The translations under genes and the position numbers were made by a program. The notes under the pieces were generated by a model. That model saw nothing but the letters and a program-made list of their open reading frames with translations, did not search any database and was not told the DNA's origin. DNA of 36,432 bases. Source: Gammaproteobacteria bacterium (GTDB lineage: Bacteria; Pseudomonadota; Gammaproteobacteria; GCA-001735895). Below are positions 7,956 through 16,035 of this stretch, one piece after another. Every line of letters begins with the position of its first letter. Within the stretch, counting starts at the first letter, position 1. The stretch is taken from positions 1 through 36,432 of the forward strand of contig JAOTXY010000030.1 of the NCBI GenBank assembly GCA_029862125.1, read 5' to 3'.

Positions 7956-8957
7956 ATGAACACACCAGCTAAAATTGCGAGCCTGACGCTGTTGCTGATT
8001 TTTTTCAGTGTTAGCGCTGATGCAAAGCGACTCAAAATTGCAACCCTGGCACCCGCTGGTACAACCTGGATGAAGGAAATGAAAGCCGGTGCCAATCTTA
8101 TTGCAGAGCGCACCGGGGGCCGGATCAAATTGAAGTTTTACCCGGGCGGCGTAATGGGAAACGACCAGAGCGTGCATCGCAAGATCAAGATCGGGCAGTT
8201 ACATGGCGGTGCGTTTACGCCGAGCGGTTTGGCGCAGGTGGACAGCAGCATACAGGCGTTGAGTCTGCCGATGATGTTCGAGTCGTTCGACGAAATTGAC
8301 TACGTGCGTGCAAGAATGGACCCGGTAATGAAACAGCAAATGGAGGCAAAAGGTTTTGTATTGCTCGGAATCTCCGAGGGCGGGTTCATCAGAATCCTGT
8401 CCAAAAAGCCAATGCAGAACCTCGAAGCGATTCGTAACAGCAAGGTCTGGGTGCCGGCAGGTGACCGGGTCGGACAGATGGCGATGAGCGCGCTTGGTAT
8501 CACGCCGATATCCCTGCCGATTTCCGATGTTTTTACCGGCCTGCAGACCGGGTTAATCGAAACGGTTACGGTAAATCCGACCGCGGCGATTGCGTTTCAA
8601 TGGCACACCAGTACCTCCTATATGACCGAGGTGCCCATTACCTACCTGATCGGTGTAATAGCGGTACAGAAAAAGGCCTTCGATAAACTCACCCCCGGTG
8701 ATCAGCAGATTGTGCGCGAAGAGATCGGCAAGGTTTTCAAACGCCTCGACAAGATCAATCGCAGCGATAACCAGGCGGCAAAGACCGCATTGCAAAACCA
8801 GGGTATTACCTTCGTCACCCCCGACCCGGGTGAAGTCGAACGCTGGCGCAGCATATCGAATCAGTCCATCGAAGAAATGGTCAAATCCGGAGTAGTTTCC
8901 AGTGAAATTGTCGACCAGGTCAGGGAACACTTACAAAGCTTTCGCGACAGCAAGTAA
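7956..8957 (+). CDS. TRAP transporter periplasmic substrate-binding protein (TatT-associated DctP type)
   Basis: The 333-residue protein has a signal peptide (about 1-23, ending SADA). The DctP fold follows (RLKIATLAPAGTTWMKEM, FYPGGVMGND, GFIRILSKKPMQNLE, GLQTGLIETVTVNP). In classical DctP proteins a conserved arginine near the middle (K-x-R-x-P) binds the substrate carboxylate. Here the segment is KVWVPAGD, with W165 at the arginine position, as in the TatT-associated subgroup. The ligand is therefore probably not a simple C4-dicarboxylate. It lies 52 bp downstream of tatT in the same operon. Confidence 0.88.
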   Translation: MNTPAKIASLTLLLIFFSVSADAKRLKIATLAPAGTTWMKEMKAGANLIAERTGGRIKLKFYPGGVMGNDQSVHRKIKIGQLHGGAFTPSGLAQVDSSIQALSLPMMFESFDEIDYVRARMDPVMKQQMEAKGFVLLGISEGGFIRILSKKPMQNLEAIRNSKVWVPAGDRVGQMAMSALGITPISLPISDVFTGLQTGLIETVTVNPTAAIAFQWHTSTSYMTEVPITYLIGVIAVQKKAFDKLTPGDQQIVREEIGKVFKRLDKINRSDNQAAKTALQNQGITFVTPDPGEVERWRSISNQSIEEMVKSGVVSSEIVDQVREHLQSFRDSK

Positions 8958-8960
8958 TTG

Positions 8961-9464
8961 ATGCAACCCTGGATATATCGGCTTCATCGTGCGGAGGATG
9001 CCTTGCTGGTCGTCCTGTTGAGCACGATGATTGTGCTGGCCGGAACACAGATTATATTACGTAATTTTTTCGATTCCGGATTTGTCTGGATCGATCCGAT
9101 ACTGCGGGTTTTGGTACTCTGGCTGGGGTTACTCGGTGCCACGGTCGCCACCCGAAACAATAAACATATCCGTATCGATCTGCTGTCGAAGTTATTCGAT
9201 CGCAATACCCATCGATTGATTCAGTCACTGGTAGGACAGGTCAGCGCCTGGACCTGCATCGTAATCGCCTGGTATGGACTGAACTGGGTCAGGATGGATT
9301 ATGCCGATGGCCTGGACTCTTTGATGGGAATACCCGCCTGGATGCTGGAAGTTATCGTCCCCGCCGCGTTTGCATTGATCGGCTTGCGTTATTTTATAAA
9401 ATCAGCCGGCTGGGCGCGGTTATACGTTCTCCATTTAAAGGCTGCCCGGAGACAGGCAAAGTGA
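8961..9464 (+). CDS. TRAP transporter small permease (DctQ type)
   Basis: The protein has about 168 residues and four hydrophobic segments. The DctQ-family motif GATVATRNNKHIRIDLLSKL lies between the second and third. It is the small integral-membrane subunit that pairs with the DctM-type channel. ATG at 8961 is preferred over the in-frame TTG at 8958, which immediately follows the binding-protein stop. Its stop overlaps the GTG start of the large permease (GTGA). Confidence 0.88.
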   Translation: MQPWIYRLHRAEDALLVVLLSTMIVLAGTQIILRNFFDSGFVWIDPILRVLVLWLGLLGATVATRNNKHIRIDLLSKLFDRNTHRLIQSLVGQVSAWTCIVIAWYGLNWVRMDYADGLDSLMGIPAWMLEVIVPAAFALIGLRYFIKSAGWARLYVLHLKAARRQAK

Positions 9465-10738
9465 GCTTCGCGGCGCCAATTTTACTGTTGCTGGCAATTC
9501 TGCGCACGCCGCTTTTCGTCGTCATCGGCCTCAGTGCAATGCTTGGATTCCATAGCCTTGGTGTCGATTTATCGGTAATCAGCATCGAGGTTTATCGCCT
9601 CGCCGAAATGCCCGTGCTGCTGGCGATCCCATTATTTACTTTTGCCGGGTACTTACTCGGTGAGAGTAACGCGTCTACCCGCCTGGTCAACCTGACCAAC
9701 AGTCTGCTGGGCTGGATGCCTGGCGGTCTCGCCATCGTGGCGATTTTCGCCTGTGCCCTGTTTACCGCTTTTACCGGTGCTTCGGGTATCACCATAGTGG
9801 CACTGGGTGGATTGCTATACCCGGCGTTGAAACAGGCCGGGTACCTTGATAATTTCAACCTGGGGCTATTGACCAGCTCCGGTAGCCTGGGGCTCCTGTT
9901 TGCGCCCTCGCTGCCGTTGATCCTGTATGGCGTCGTCGCACAGCAGATGGACCTGGATCAGGCGGTCAGCATCACCGACCTGTTCCTGGCCGGGGTCTTC
10001 CCTGGCTTGCTGATGCTGCTGATGTTGTCGCTCTACTCGATGATGCAGCCCCGTGATCGAAGTCGACGTGAACCCTTTAATCGACAGGCTGCGATCGCGG
10101 CAGTTGTCGAAGCGAAATGGGAAATTCCACTGCCGTTGCTGGTGCTGGGTGGAATTTACGGCGGTTATTTTGCAGTCTCGGAGGCCGCGGCGGTCACCGC
10201 CGTTTATGTCCTGATCGTAGAAGTATTTATTATCCGCGAAATAAAAATCTCCGGGTTACCAGCAATCATGCGCGAATCGATGATGCTGGTCGGTGGCATC
10301 ATGATTATTGTCGGCGTGTCACTGGCCTCGACCAATTACCTCATCGATGCTGAAATTCCGACCCGACTGTTTGCCTTCATCCAGTCACATATCGATGAAA
10401 AGCTGACCTTCCTGATACTGCTGAACCTGTTTCTATTGGCGCTGGGCATGATGCTCGATATTTTCTCGGCGATCGTGATAATCGTGCCGATCATTCTGCC
10501 AATCGCGGTCGGTTACGGCATCCACCCGGTCCACCTGGGCATCATCTTTCTTGCCAATATGCAATTGGGTTATTTCACGCCACCCGTGGGCATGAACCTG
10601 TTCATCGCCAGCTACCGCTTCAATAAGCCGGTAATGACCCTGTATGTCGCCACCATCCCTTTTTTCGTGGTGCTGCTGATAGCGGTGTTAATCATTACCT
10701 ACTGGCCGACCCTGAGCCTGGTATTGTTAACCGACTAG
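9461..10738 (+). CDS. TRAP transporter large permease (DctM type)
   Basis: The 425-residue, very hydrophobic protein has the DctM/TRAP-T family pattern: about 11-12 membrane segments, with motifs FTAFTGASGITIVALGGLLY, LLTSSGSLGLLFAPSLPLI and FLANMQLGYFTPPVGMNLF. It forms the sodium-dependent transport channel of the system. Translation starts at GTG 9461, inside the stop of the small permease, so the two subunits are coupled. A short CTGCC/GGCAG hairpin lies between this gene and the convergent aldo/keto reductase. Confidence 0.9.
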   Translation: MSFAAPILLLLAILRTPLFVVIGLSAMLGFHSLGVDLSVISIEVYRLAEMPVLLAIPLFTFAGYLLGESNASTRLVNLTNSLLGWMPGGLAIVAIFACALFTAFTGASGITIVALGGLLYPALKQAGYLDNFNLGLLTSSGSLGLLFAPSLPLILYGVVAQQMDLDQAVSITDLFLAGVFPGLLMLLMLSLYSMMQPRDRSRREPFNRQAAIAAVVEAKWEIPLPLLVLGGIYGGYFAVSEAAAVTAVYVLIVEVFIIREIKISGLPAIMRESMMLVGGIMIIVGVSLASTNYLIDAEIPTRLFAFIQSHIDEKLTFLILLNLFLLALGMMLDIFSAIVIIVPIILPIAVGYGIHPVHLGIIFLANMQLGYFTPPVGMNLFIASYRFNKPVMTLYVATIPFFVVLLIAVLIITYWPTLSLVLLTD

Positions 10739-10783
10739 GTTCGCGAATCTGCCTTTGGGGCAGCCATCGCGTAGTATTAAGTT

Positions 10784-11722
10784 TTACGGGCGGAAATATC
10801 TGAAGCAGTTCGGTTTAATGATTTCCCATCCCCGATCCAGTATGTCGAGGATTGCCTGGTCAAGCGGTGCATGATTGCAGGCCGCCATGTTTTGCCTCAG
10901 ATGCTCGACCTTGCTGGCGCCGAGTATGATGCCGTCACCCAGTTCGTCGTCGAGCAGGGAATGATGAACCAACCAGCTCAAGGCGACCTCGACGGGTTTT
11001 AAATCAAACTCCTGGCAGGCCGTTTGCAGCTCCTGTAATACATTAAAGTAATCCTGCTTCCAGTAACGGTCTAGATAACCGCGCTCGACATTGAACCTGC
11101 CGCTATCGGGGATGTCGTCCATAGACGGATGTTTGCCTGTCAGCATACCCCCGGCCAGTGGGTTATAAGCATTGAAGCGAATGCCATAGTTGCGCAGGCA
11201 TGGAAACAGTTCACGCTCCACGTCCCGCGTCAGGGCGTTGTACATCCCCTGGTAAACGGTCGGTTCCATCCAGCCGTTGCGACGACAGGTTTCTACCACT
11301 TCGGCAACCTGCCAGGACGCGTAGTTGCTCAAACCGAAGTGACTGAATTTACGCTGTTGAAAGAGTTCGAAGCAGGATTCCAGTGTCTGCGCGACCGGTG
11401 TCTCAAGATCGGGAGAATGCAGGTAGAGCAGGTCGACCCGGTCGGTACCGAGTCGCTGCAGGATCTCCGCCATCTGCTTTTTGACCGAGGCAGGCTTTAG
11501 CCCATCGTCATTCCACGGGTTTACCTTGGACGCAATGTAGAGCTTGTCGCGCTCTGCAGGCGGTAGCAGTCGGCCGAGCATTTCCTCGGTGCGGCCCTCA
11601 CAGTAAATGTGGGCGGTATCGATTTCGTAATTTTCTGCATTGGTAAATTCTGCCAGCATGGTTTCCGCAGTGTGCTGGTCAACCTGGTCGCCAAAGGTCA
11701 TGCTGCCTAGAATTTGTTTCAT
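10784..11722 (-). CDS. Aldo/keto reductase (AKR7-like)
   Basis: The 312-residue protein has the AKR catalytic tetrad: D35 (EIDTAHIY), Y40, K66 (IASKV) and H102 (YLHSPD). An NADPH-binding GASKVEHLRQN segment lies near the C-terminus. The close resemblance to aflatoxin-aldehyde reductases (short N-terminus, MTFGDQVD) suggests reduction of aldehydes or dicarbonyls to alcohols in the cytoplasm. The physiological substrate is unknown. It follows the SDR gene by 35 bp on the same strand and is probably co-transcribed with it. Confidence 0.85.
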   Translation of the reverse strand: MKQILGSMTFGDQVDQHTAETMLAEFTNAENYEIDTAHIYCEGRTEEMLGRLLPPAERDKLYIASKVNPWNDDGLKPASVKKQMAEILQRLGTDRVDLLYLHSPDLETPVAQTLESCFELFQQRKFSHFGLSNYASWQVAEVVETCRRNGWMEPTVYQGMYNALTRDVERELFPCLRNYGIRFNAYNPLAGGMLTGKHPSMDDIPDSGRFNVERGYLDRYWKQDYFNVLQELQTACQEFDLKPVEVALSWLVHHSLLDDELGDGIILGASKVEHLRQNMAACNHAPLDQAILDILDRGWEIIKPNCFRYFRP

Positions 11723-11757
11723 AATAAATTACCTGTCACTAAAGATCCGAGCGGTGG

Positions 11758-12540
11758 CTAGTTCGAGGCATAACCACCGTCGACCATGTAAATACCCCCG
11801 GTACAGTAAGAGGAAGCCGCGGAAGCAAGGTAAACGGCGAGCCCCGCTATGTCATCTGGCTCGCCAATGCGGCCGAGTGGGATACGTTTAATGAACCGGT
11901 CGTGCGAATGCTTGTCATTCCATAACGCCTCGCTGAACTTGGTTTTTATCAATCCGGGACAAATTGCATTGACACGGATACTGTCGGCGCCCCAGTCCTG
12001 TGCCATCGCTTTGGTCAGGTTGATGATTGCGGCCTTGCTAACGCTGTAGATGCCGATACCAGCCTCGGGGGTTAGTCCGCCGATTGAACTGATATGGATG
12101 ATCGAACCACCTCCCCTCTGTTTCATGATCGGGTAGGCTCTTTTACACAGCTCAAATGGTCCTTTTAAATTGACGTCGATAATTTTGTCAAAAGCGCTTT
12201 CATCGGTATCTTGCAACGGGCCGAACACCGGGTTGGCGGCAGCGTTGTTGATTATGATGTCCAGGCCGCCGTAAATCTTGACGGTCTTGTCGACCAGTGA
12301 ATGGATGTCGTTGATATTGCCCATATTGGCAGCGATACCGGTCGCTTCGAGGCCGTCTGTCTTGAAGGAGTCGGCAACCTCGTCAACAGCCTCCTGCTTA
12401 CGGCTGCTAACGACAACACGGGCACCAAAACCTGCCAGCGCATATGCCATGGCCTCGCCGATGCCCTTGCTGGCGCCGGTGACCAGCGCTACTTTGTTAT
12501 CGAGTTGAAACATCGATCCGAATTGTTGCTTGATAGACAT
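11758..12540 (-). CDS. Short-chain dehydrogenase/reductase
   Basis: The 260-residue classical SDR has the cofactor motif TGASKGIG (21-28), NNAAA (98-102), the catalytic N124, S152 and the Y165-x-x-x-K169 pair (YSVSK), with VDGG near the C-terminus. R41/R47 in RVVVSSRK point to NADP(H) or NAD(H) but do not decide it. Members with this layout are often annotated as 3-oxoacyl-ACP reductase or generic SDR; no fatty-acid genes are nearby, so the substrate is unknown. It precedes the aldo/keto reductase. Confidence 0.88.
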   Translation of the reverse strand: MSIKQQFGSMFQLDNKVALVTGASKGIGEAMAYALAGFGARVVVSSRKQEAVDEVADSFKTDGLEATGIAANMGNINDIHSLVDKTVKIYGGLDIIINNAAANPVFGPLQDTDESAFDKIIDVNLKGPFELCKRAYPIMKQRGGGSIIHISSIGGLTPEAGIGIYSVSKAAIINLTKAMAQDWGADSIRVNAICPGLIKTKFSEALWNDKHSHDRFIKRIPLGRIGEPDDIAGLAVYLASAASSYCTGGIYMVDGGYASN

Positions 12541-12623
12541 TCTAGATCCCGGATTGAATTTCAGACGAACGGCGAGTTTATCATGGCAACAGCGAAATTC
12601 ACTTGTTGCCCGTTTGCGTCAGA

Positions 12624-12642
12624 CCGGGTTTGATCAACCCGG
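12624..12642 (-). terminator. Possible hairpin terminator after the secreted protein gene
   Basis: CCGGGTT and AACCCGG pair perfectly over 7 bp around the loop TGATC, a few bases after the stop codon of the 12651-13292 gene. No run of T follows on the minus strand, so intrinsic termination is doubtful. Confidence 0.3.
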
Positions 12643-12650
12643 GTGAGTGG

Positions 12651-13292
12651 TTACGCGTCGAACGAACCTTTCAGCAGCAGGCTTTTTATCGTGGTCGTAT
12701 AGCTCGATCGGGTATCGTCGCCATCGATTGAGAGCCAGATGGCAATGACCTGCTGTGGATCTTGTAGGTCGTGGATTAAACTGAAGTCGCCTGACTCATC
12801 CAGAAGCCAGACGTTGTTCTCGAAAATAAGTTCGGATTGAGGATGCTGGCGCTGCCGCCCCAGCAAACTCTCGTCCTGGACGGCGTTGAGGAAGTAAATC
12901 TTTTCTACACCGGTTCCTTCTGGCGCCAGGTCGAATAGCTTCCGGATCCATTTTGCGCTGAACAATCTCTGAAATGCGTTCAGGGTCTTGTCACCAGAAA
13001 TGACCAGTCCGATCTTTAGTGAAAAGTCGTCGCTTCCCTTTTGCCCCTGGGTGGAGGGCAGGTCTAGCAGGTTGCTGAGATTTCCGCTCACCTCTACCCG
13101 GGTCACTGTCTTCGGGCTATCGAACGGATAGATGATCGGGCTTGCCGACTGGTCGACCTTTACCGCCATTCCCTGCCGGGAGAAATTGACTTCGTTGGCT
13201 TCGAGGCGACTGTATTTCAGAAGTTGCCAGTCGCTCCCGTACTGCACAGGTAGGGCGATTGCGCCGGCAAGAACAAGCGTATTCAGTTTCAT
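12651..13292 (-). CDS. Secreted protein of unknown function (DUF3047-like)
   Basis: The 213-residue protein begins with a short signal peptide (MKLNTLVLAGAIALPVQ) and is otherwise soluble and beta-rich. Stretches such as KVDQSASPIIYPFDSPKTV and IGLVISGDKTL recall proteins annotated as DUF3047, but I am not certain. It is probably periplasmic. It lies 85 bp after the BesD-family gene on the same strand. A CCGGGTT/AACCCGG hairpin (12624-12642) follows its stop but has no T-run. Confidence 0.6.
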   Translation of the reverse strand: MKLNTLVLAGAIALPVQYGSDWQLLKYSRLEANEVNFSRQGMAVKVDQSASPIIYPFDSPKTVTRVEVSGNLSNLLDLPSTQGQKGSDDFSLKIGLVISGDKTLNAFQRLFSAKWIRKLFDLAPEGTGVEKIYFLNAVQDESLLGRQRQHPQSELIFENNVWLLDESGDFSLIHDLQDPQQVIAIWLSIDGDDTRSSYTTTIKSLLLKGSFDA

Positions 13293-13377
13293 CTTCGGGC
13301 TCGTCAGAGTTTAAGCATCCAATAAATACGCTATGAAAACGAAATCGGATCAGCCCGCGCGCAAGTAGCCAGATTAT

Positions 13378-14232
13378 TTAATCCACCAGTTTGTCGGCGC
13401 GTACCGGGTTCTCGTCGTGGGCTTCGGTGATCTTGCCGTACAGGTCTTTGACCCGCTCCCTGCTGCCGATCATGCCCGGCTTTTCACTGAAAGACATGAT
13501 CAGTAACAGGCGATCGGTGTCGCCGCTGTTTACGGTGACCTGGTGCAGCGAAAAACGGCCGAGGAAAAACTGCAGGTCGCCGGCATTCAACTGGAGCCGC
13601 TTGACCCGGCTGCGATCACCGTCAAGCACCTGTTTAACCTCGTCATAGCATTCGTCCTGCGCGCTGCGCAAATCTGGAACATACTCGAAATGCCCGCCGC
13701 TCTCGGCCGGCTGGAGTAGCATCGTAATGGTGAATTCATTGGTGTCGAAGTGCCAGTTGAATTGTTGTCCGGGCTTGCCGACATTAACAATCATGTTTGA
13801 GACCGGGTCTTCGTAAATGAATAATTCTTTCTTGCCGAGGCACTCGGCGAGAAACTGTTTTAACGGTTCCCAGTAGTAGAGCCGATGCGCTGCAGTGTCA
13901 TCGCCAAACAGGTCGGCAGTAATGAAACCGTTAGTGCGTGGAATAAAAATATTAAGCGGGTGGTCTCCCGGAAACCCGGGATTGCCATCGTTAAGATAAA
14001 CGTTGCACTGTTTGCGCTCCGAGTAATAAGTCTGCGATTTACGTTTGTCGGCCTCGGCAAGTAAAGTATTCAGACCAGCAGCACTGAAAAAATCGCGGAT
14101 AACCGCGCAGCCATCGTCGTCGAGGCTGGCCTTTACCTGTTCTATTATCTCACGCCGCCCGGGATGTTGCAGTTCATCGATGGGATAGCGCGCGTGATTG
14201 ATGATTTCGGGGCAGGCGAGATTTTGTGACAT
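13378..14232 (-). CDS. BesD/HalD-family Fe(II)/2-oxoglutarate enzyme, predicted hydroxylase
   Basis: The protein has about 284 residues from ATG 14232; the in-frame GTG at 14247 adds five, and GTGGAG just before the ATG favours the shorter form. The overall pattern (IPRTNGFITADLFGDD, YEDPVSNMIVNVGKPGQQFN, GGHFEYVPDLR) matches the BesD/HalD family of free-amino-acid halogenases and their hydroxylase relatives. The iron motif reads NWHFDTNEF, so H161-x-D163 is intact, with H230 (SLHQVTV) as the third ligand. Halogenases replace that aspartate with glycine, so hydroxylation is expected. R241 (DTDRLLLI) probably binds 2-oxoglutarate. It lies downstream of ybiI and the amidase on the same strand. 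Confidence 0.8.
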   Translation of the reverse strand: MSQNLACPEIINHARYPIDELQHPGRREIIEQVKASLDDDGCAVIRDFFSAAGLNTLLAEADKRKSQTYYSERKQCNVYLNDGNPGFPGDHPLNIFIPRTNGFITADLFGDDTAAHRLYYWEPLKQFLAECLGKKELFIYEDPVSNMIVNVGKPGQQFNWHFDTNEFTITMLLQPAESGGHFEYVPDLRSAQDECYDEVKQVLDGDRSRVKRLQLNAGDLQFFLGRFSLHQVTVNSGDTDRLLLIMSFSEKPGMIGSRERVKDLYGKITEAHDENPVRADKLVD

Positions 14233-14256
14233 AGCTGATTTCTCCACAGCTGGAGT

Positions 14257-14523
14257 TTAGCGTAACTGGCTATCCTTGCTGGCCCTGCGATTGACGCTGC
14301 CCTGGGTTTCCTGCAGCTGGTCAAGTTCCTGTTGACAGGTAATACACAGGCGTACCCCGGTGATAGCCTTGCGGCGTGCCTCGGGAATTTCGACGCCGCA
14401 TTCCTCGCAATGGGTCAGGCTCTCGCCTTTCGGTAAACGGCTGCGCGCCAGTTCGACCGCATCTTCGACACTGGCATCGATCTGATCCTGCACCGCACCG
14501 TCGCGCGCCCAGCCTGTTGCCAT
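14257..14523 (-). CDS. ybiI: DksA/TraR-type zinc-finger protein, YbiI-like
   Basis: The 88-residue protein carries one C4 zinc finger (CEECG ... CITCQ) and the conserved sequence GWARDGAVQDQI ... GESLTHCEECGVEIPEARR. It ends in NRRASKDSQLR, as in Escherichia coli YbiI. Its relatives DksA and TraR bind the RNA polymerase secondary channel. YbiI lacks the long coiled coil of DksA and its role is not settled. It lies 54 bp after the amidase stop and 24 bp before the hydroxylase ATG, so the three genes may form an operon. Confidence 0.85.
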   Translation of the reverse strand: MATGWARDGAVQDQIDASVEDAVELARSRLPKGESLTHCEECGVEIPEARRKAITGVRLCITCQQELDQLQETQGSVNRRASKDSQLR

Positions 14524-14577
14524 GGATTATTCCTGCTTCACCAAAGATCAATATTTTGCACCTGTCGACGGCCGTGA

Positions 14578-15972
14578 TCAATCGGGTTCTGCAATTTCGA
14601 GCGGCGCATTACGGGCCTCGATATCGGCCGCGGCAGCGAACAAGGTGTCTTCACGAAAGCGTGCCGCGACCAGTTGCACACCCATCGGGGCTGAAGCGTT
14701 ATTGCCGGTGGCTACCGATATCCCCGGCATACCCATCAGTGGCAGCGCAATTTGCGTCATTTGCGCCTCGAGTACGCGCCGAAAAGACGCGGGTGATTCA
14801 ACGTCCAGCATATCGGGGAAAGGTGGCTCCGCTGAAACCGGGCATAGCAGGACCGGGCGCTTCGACAGGAACAGCTGCCACTCACGCGCAAGCGTTATTC
14901 TTCGCTGCAACGCTTGCATCAGGCTTTCAAGCGTGGGAGTCGGACAGTTTTCGCGCAATTGCGCGTATACGAAATTGGCGTCGGGATCATCTTCCTGTTT
15001 GACTGCCATACCACCGTTGTAATGATATTCCGACATCCATAACAACAGTTGTAATTGCATCGCCTCGCGCATCGGCGGGGTGTCGACTTCGGTCACTTCC
15101 CAACCCGCATCCGCAAGCTGTGTTGCGGCCTCGCGCAATGCATTTTCGACTTCAGCGGTAACTTCAAGACCGTCAGGCGAGATGCACAAGGCTACCCGTT
15201 TCGGTGCCGGCGCCTGTTCGATCGGTGCTGGCACCCACCAGGGATCGAGCTCGCTGGCCGCCGACATGGCTTCTAGAGCGAGCCTCAGATCTTTTATGCT
15301 GCGTGCAATGGGTCCCGACACCGCGGTTAATTGTGCGCCGATATGTCGATCCGGCAGCGACAGGTTGACCGCCGGAACTCTACCCAGGCTCGGGCGAATA
15401 CCGTGTAGTCCACAGGCATAAGCGGGATAACGGATCGAACCGGCGATATCGGTGCCGTGCCCGATGGCACAGATGCCGGACGCAACAGCAGCCGCAGCGC
15501 CACCCGAAGACCCGCCGGGCGTCAGTTTCGTGTTACGCGGATTCAGGGTATGCCCGTGCAGTGAATTGCGGGTAAACCAGCGCATCGAAAAAGCCGGGGT
15601 ATTGGTCCTGCCGACAATAATGGCGCCAGCCCTGATCAGGTTCGTTACCACCGGGCTGTCCTGCTCCACAAAGTGATCCTGCTGAATGCGTATGCCGTTG
15701 GTGTTGGCAAATCCCTGCTGATCGATATTGACCTTTATCGTTACCGGCACCCCGGCCAGTTTTCCGGGTGACCAGCCATCGGCGATGGCGTTGTCGAGGT
15801 CGCGTGCCGAGGCGAGTGCGGCCTCGGGCATCTGCTGCACCACGGCGTTAATAGCTGGATTTACCGCCTGCAGCCGCTGCAGGCTGTGCTCGGTAACCTC
15901 GGTCGCTGAAATTTCGCGATTGGCAACCCGGGTTGCAATTTCAGCTGCGTCTAAGCGCCATAGTTCGGTCAT
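14578..15972 (-). CDS. Amidase signature family hydrolase
   Basis: The 464-residue protein has the Ser-cisSer-Lys triad of amidase signature enzymes: K80 (VTIKVN), S155 (GGSSGGAAAAVASG) and S179 (GTDIAGSIRYPA). The 75- and 24-residue spacings are the standard ones. It should hydrolyse a small carboxamide to acid and ammonia in the cytoplasm. The substrate cannot be told from sequence; GatA is unlikely because no gatB or gatC lies nearby. It is divergent from the Rieske oxygenase gene, with 63 bp between the two starts. Confidence 0.85.
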   Translation of the reverse strand: MTELWRLDAAEIATRVANREISATEVTEHSLQRLQAVNPAINAVVQQMPEAALASARDLDNAIADGWSPGKLAGVPVTIKVNIDQQGFANTNGIRIQQDHFVEQDSPVVTNLIRAGAIIVGRTNTPAFSMRWFTRNSLHGHTLNPRNTKLTPGGSSGGAAAAVASGICAIGHGTDIAGSIRYPAYACGLHGIRPSLGRVPAVNLSLPDRHIGAQLTAVSGPIARSIKDLRLALEAMSAASELDPWWVPAPIEQAPAPKRVALCISPDGLEVTAEVENALREAATQLADAGWEVTEVDTPPMREAMQLQLLLWMSEYHYNGGMAVKQEDDPDANFVYAQLRENCPTPTLESLMQALQRRITLAREWQLFLSKRPVLLCPVSAEPPFPDMLDVESPASFRRVLEAQMTQIALPLMGMPGISVATGNNASAPMGVQLVAARFREDTLFAAAADIEARNAPLEIAEPD

Positions 15973-15985
15973 CGATCATCCCCGG

Positions 15986-16026
15986 TTGCAAGTCGAAATA
16001 GTATAAAGCAGTTAATATTTGCAAGT
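15986..16026. repeat. Paired direct repeat TTGCAAGT in a divergent promoter region
   Basis: TTGCAAGT occurs at 15986-15993 and 16019-16026, 33 bp apart (about three helical turns), in the short region between the divergent amidase and Rieske oxygenase genes. This suggests a pair of regulator sites. No regulator is encoded next to it. Confidence 0.35.
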
Positions 16027-16035
16027 GCCTATATT

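Noticed and set aside
13378-14247. Calling the BesD-family gene a halogenase
   Set aside because: The iron motif has aspartate (HFD), which blocks the halide site in this family.
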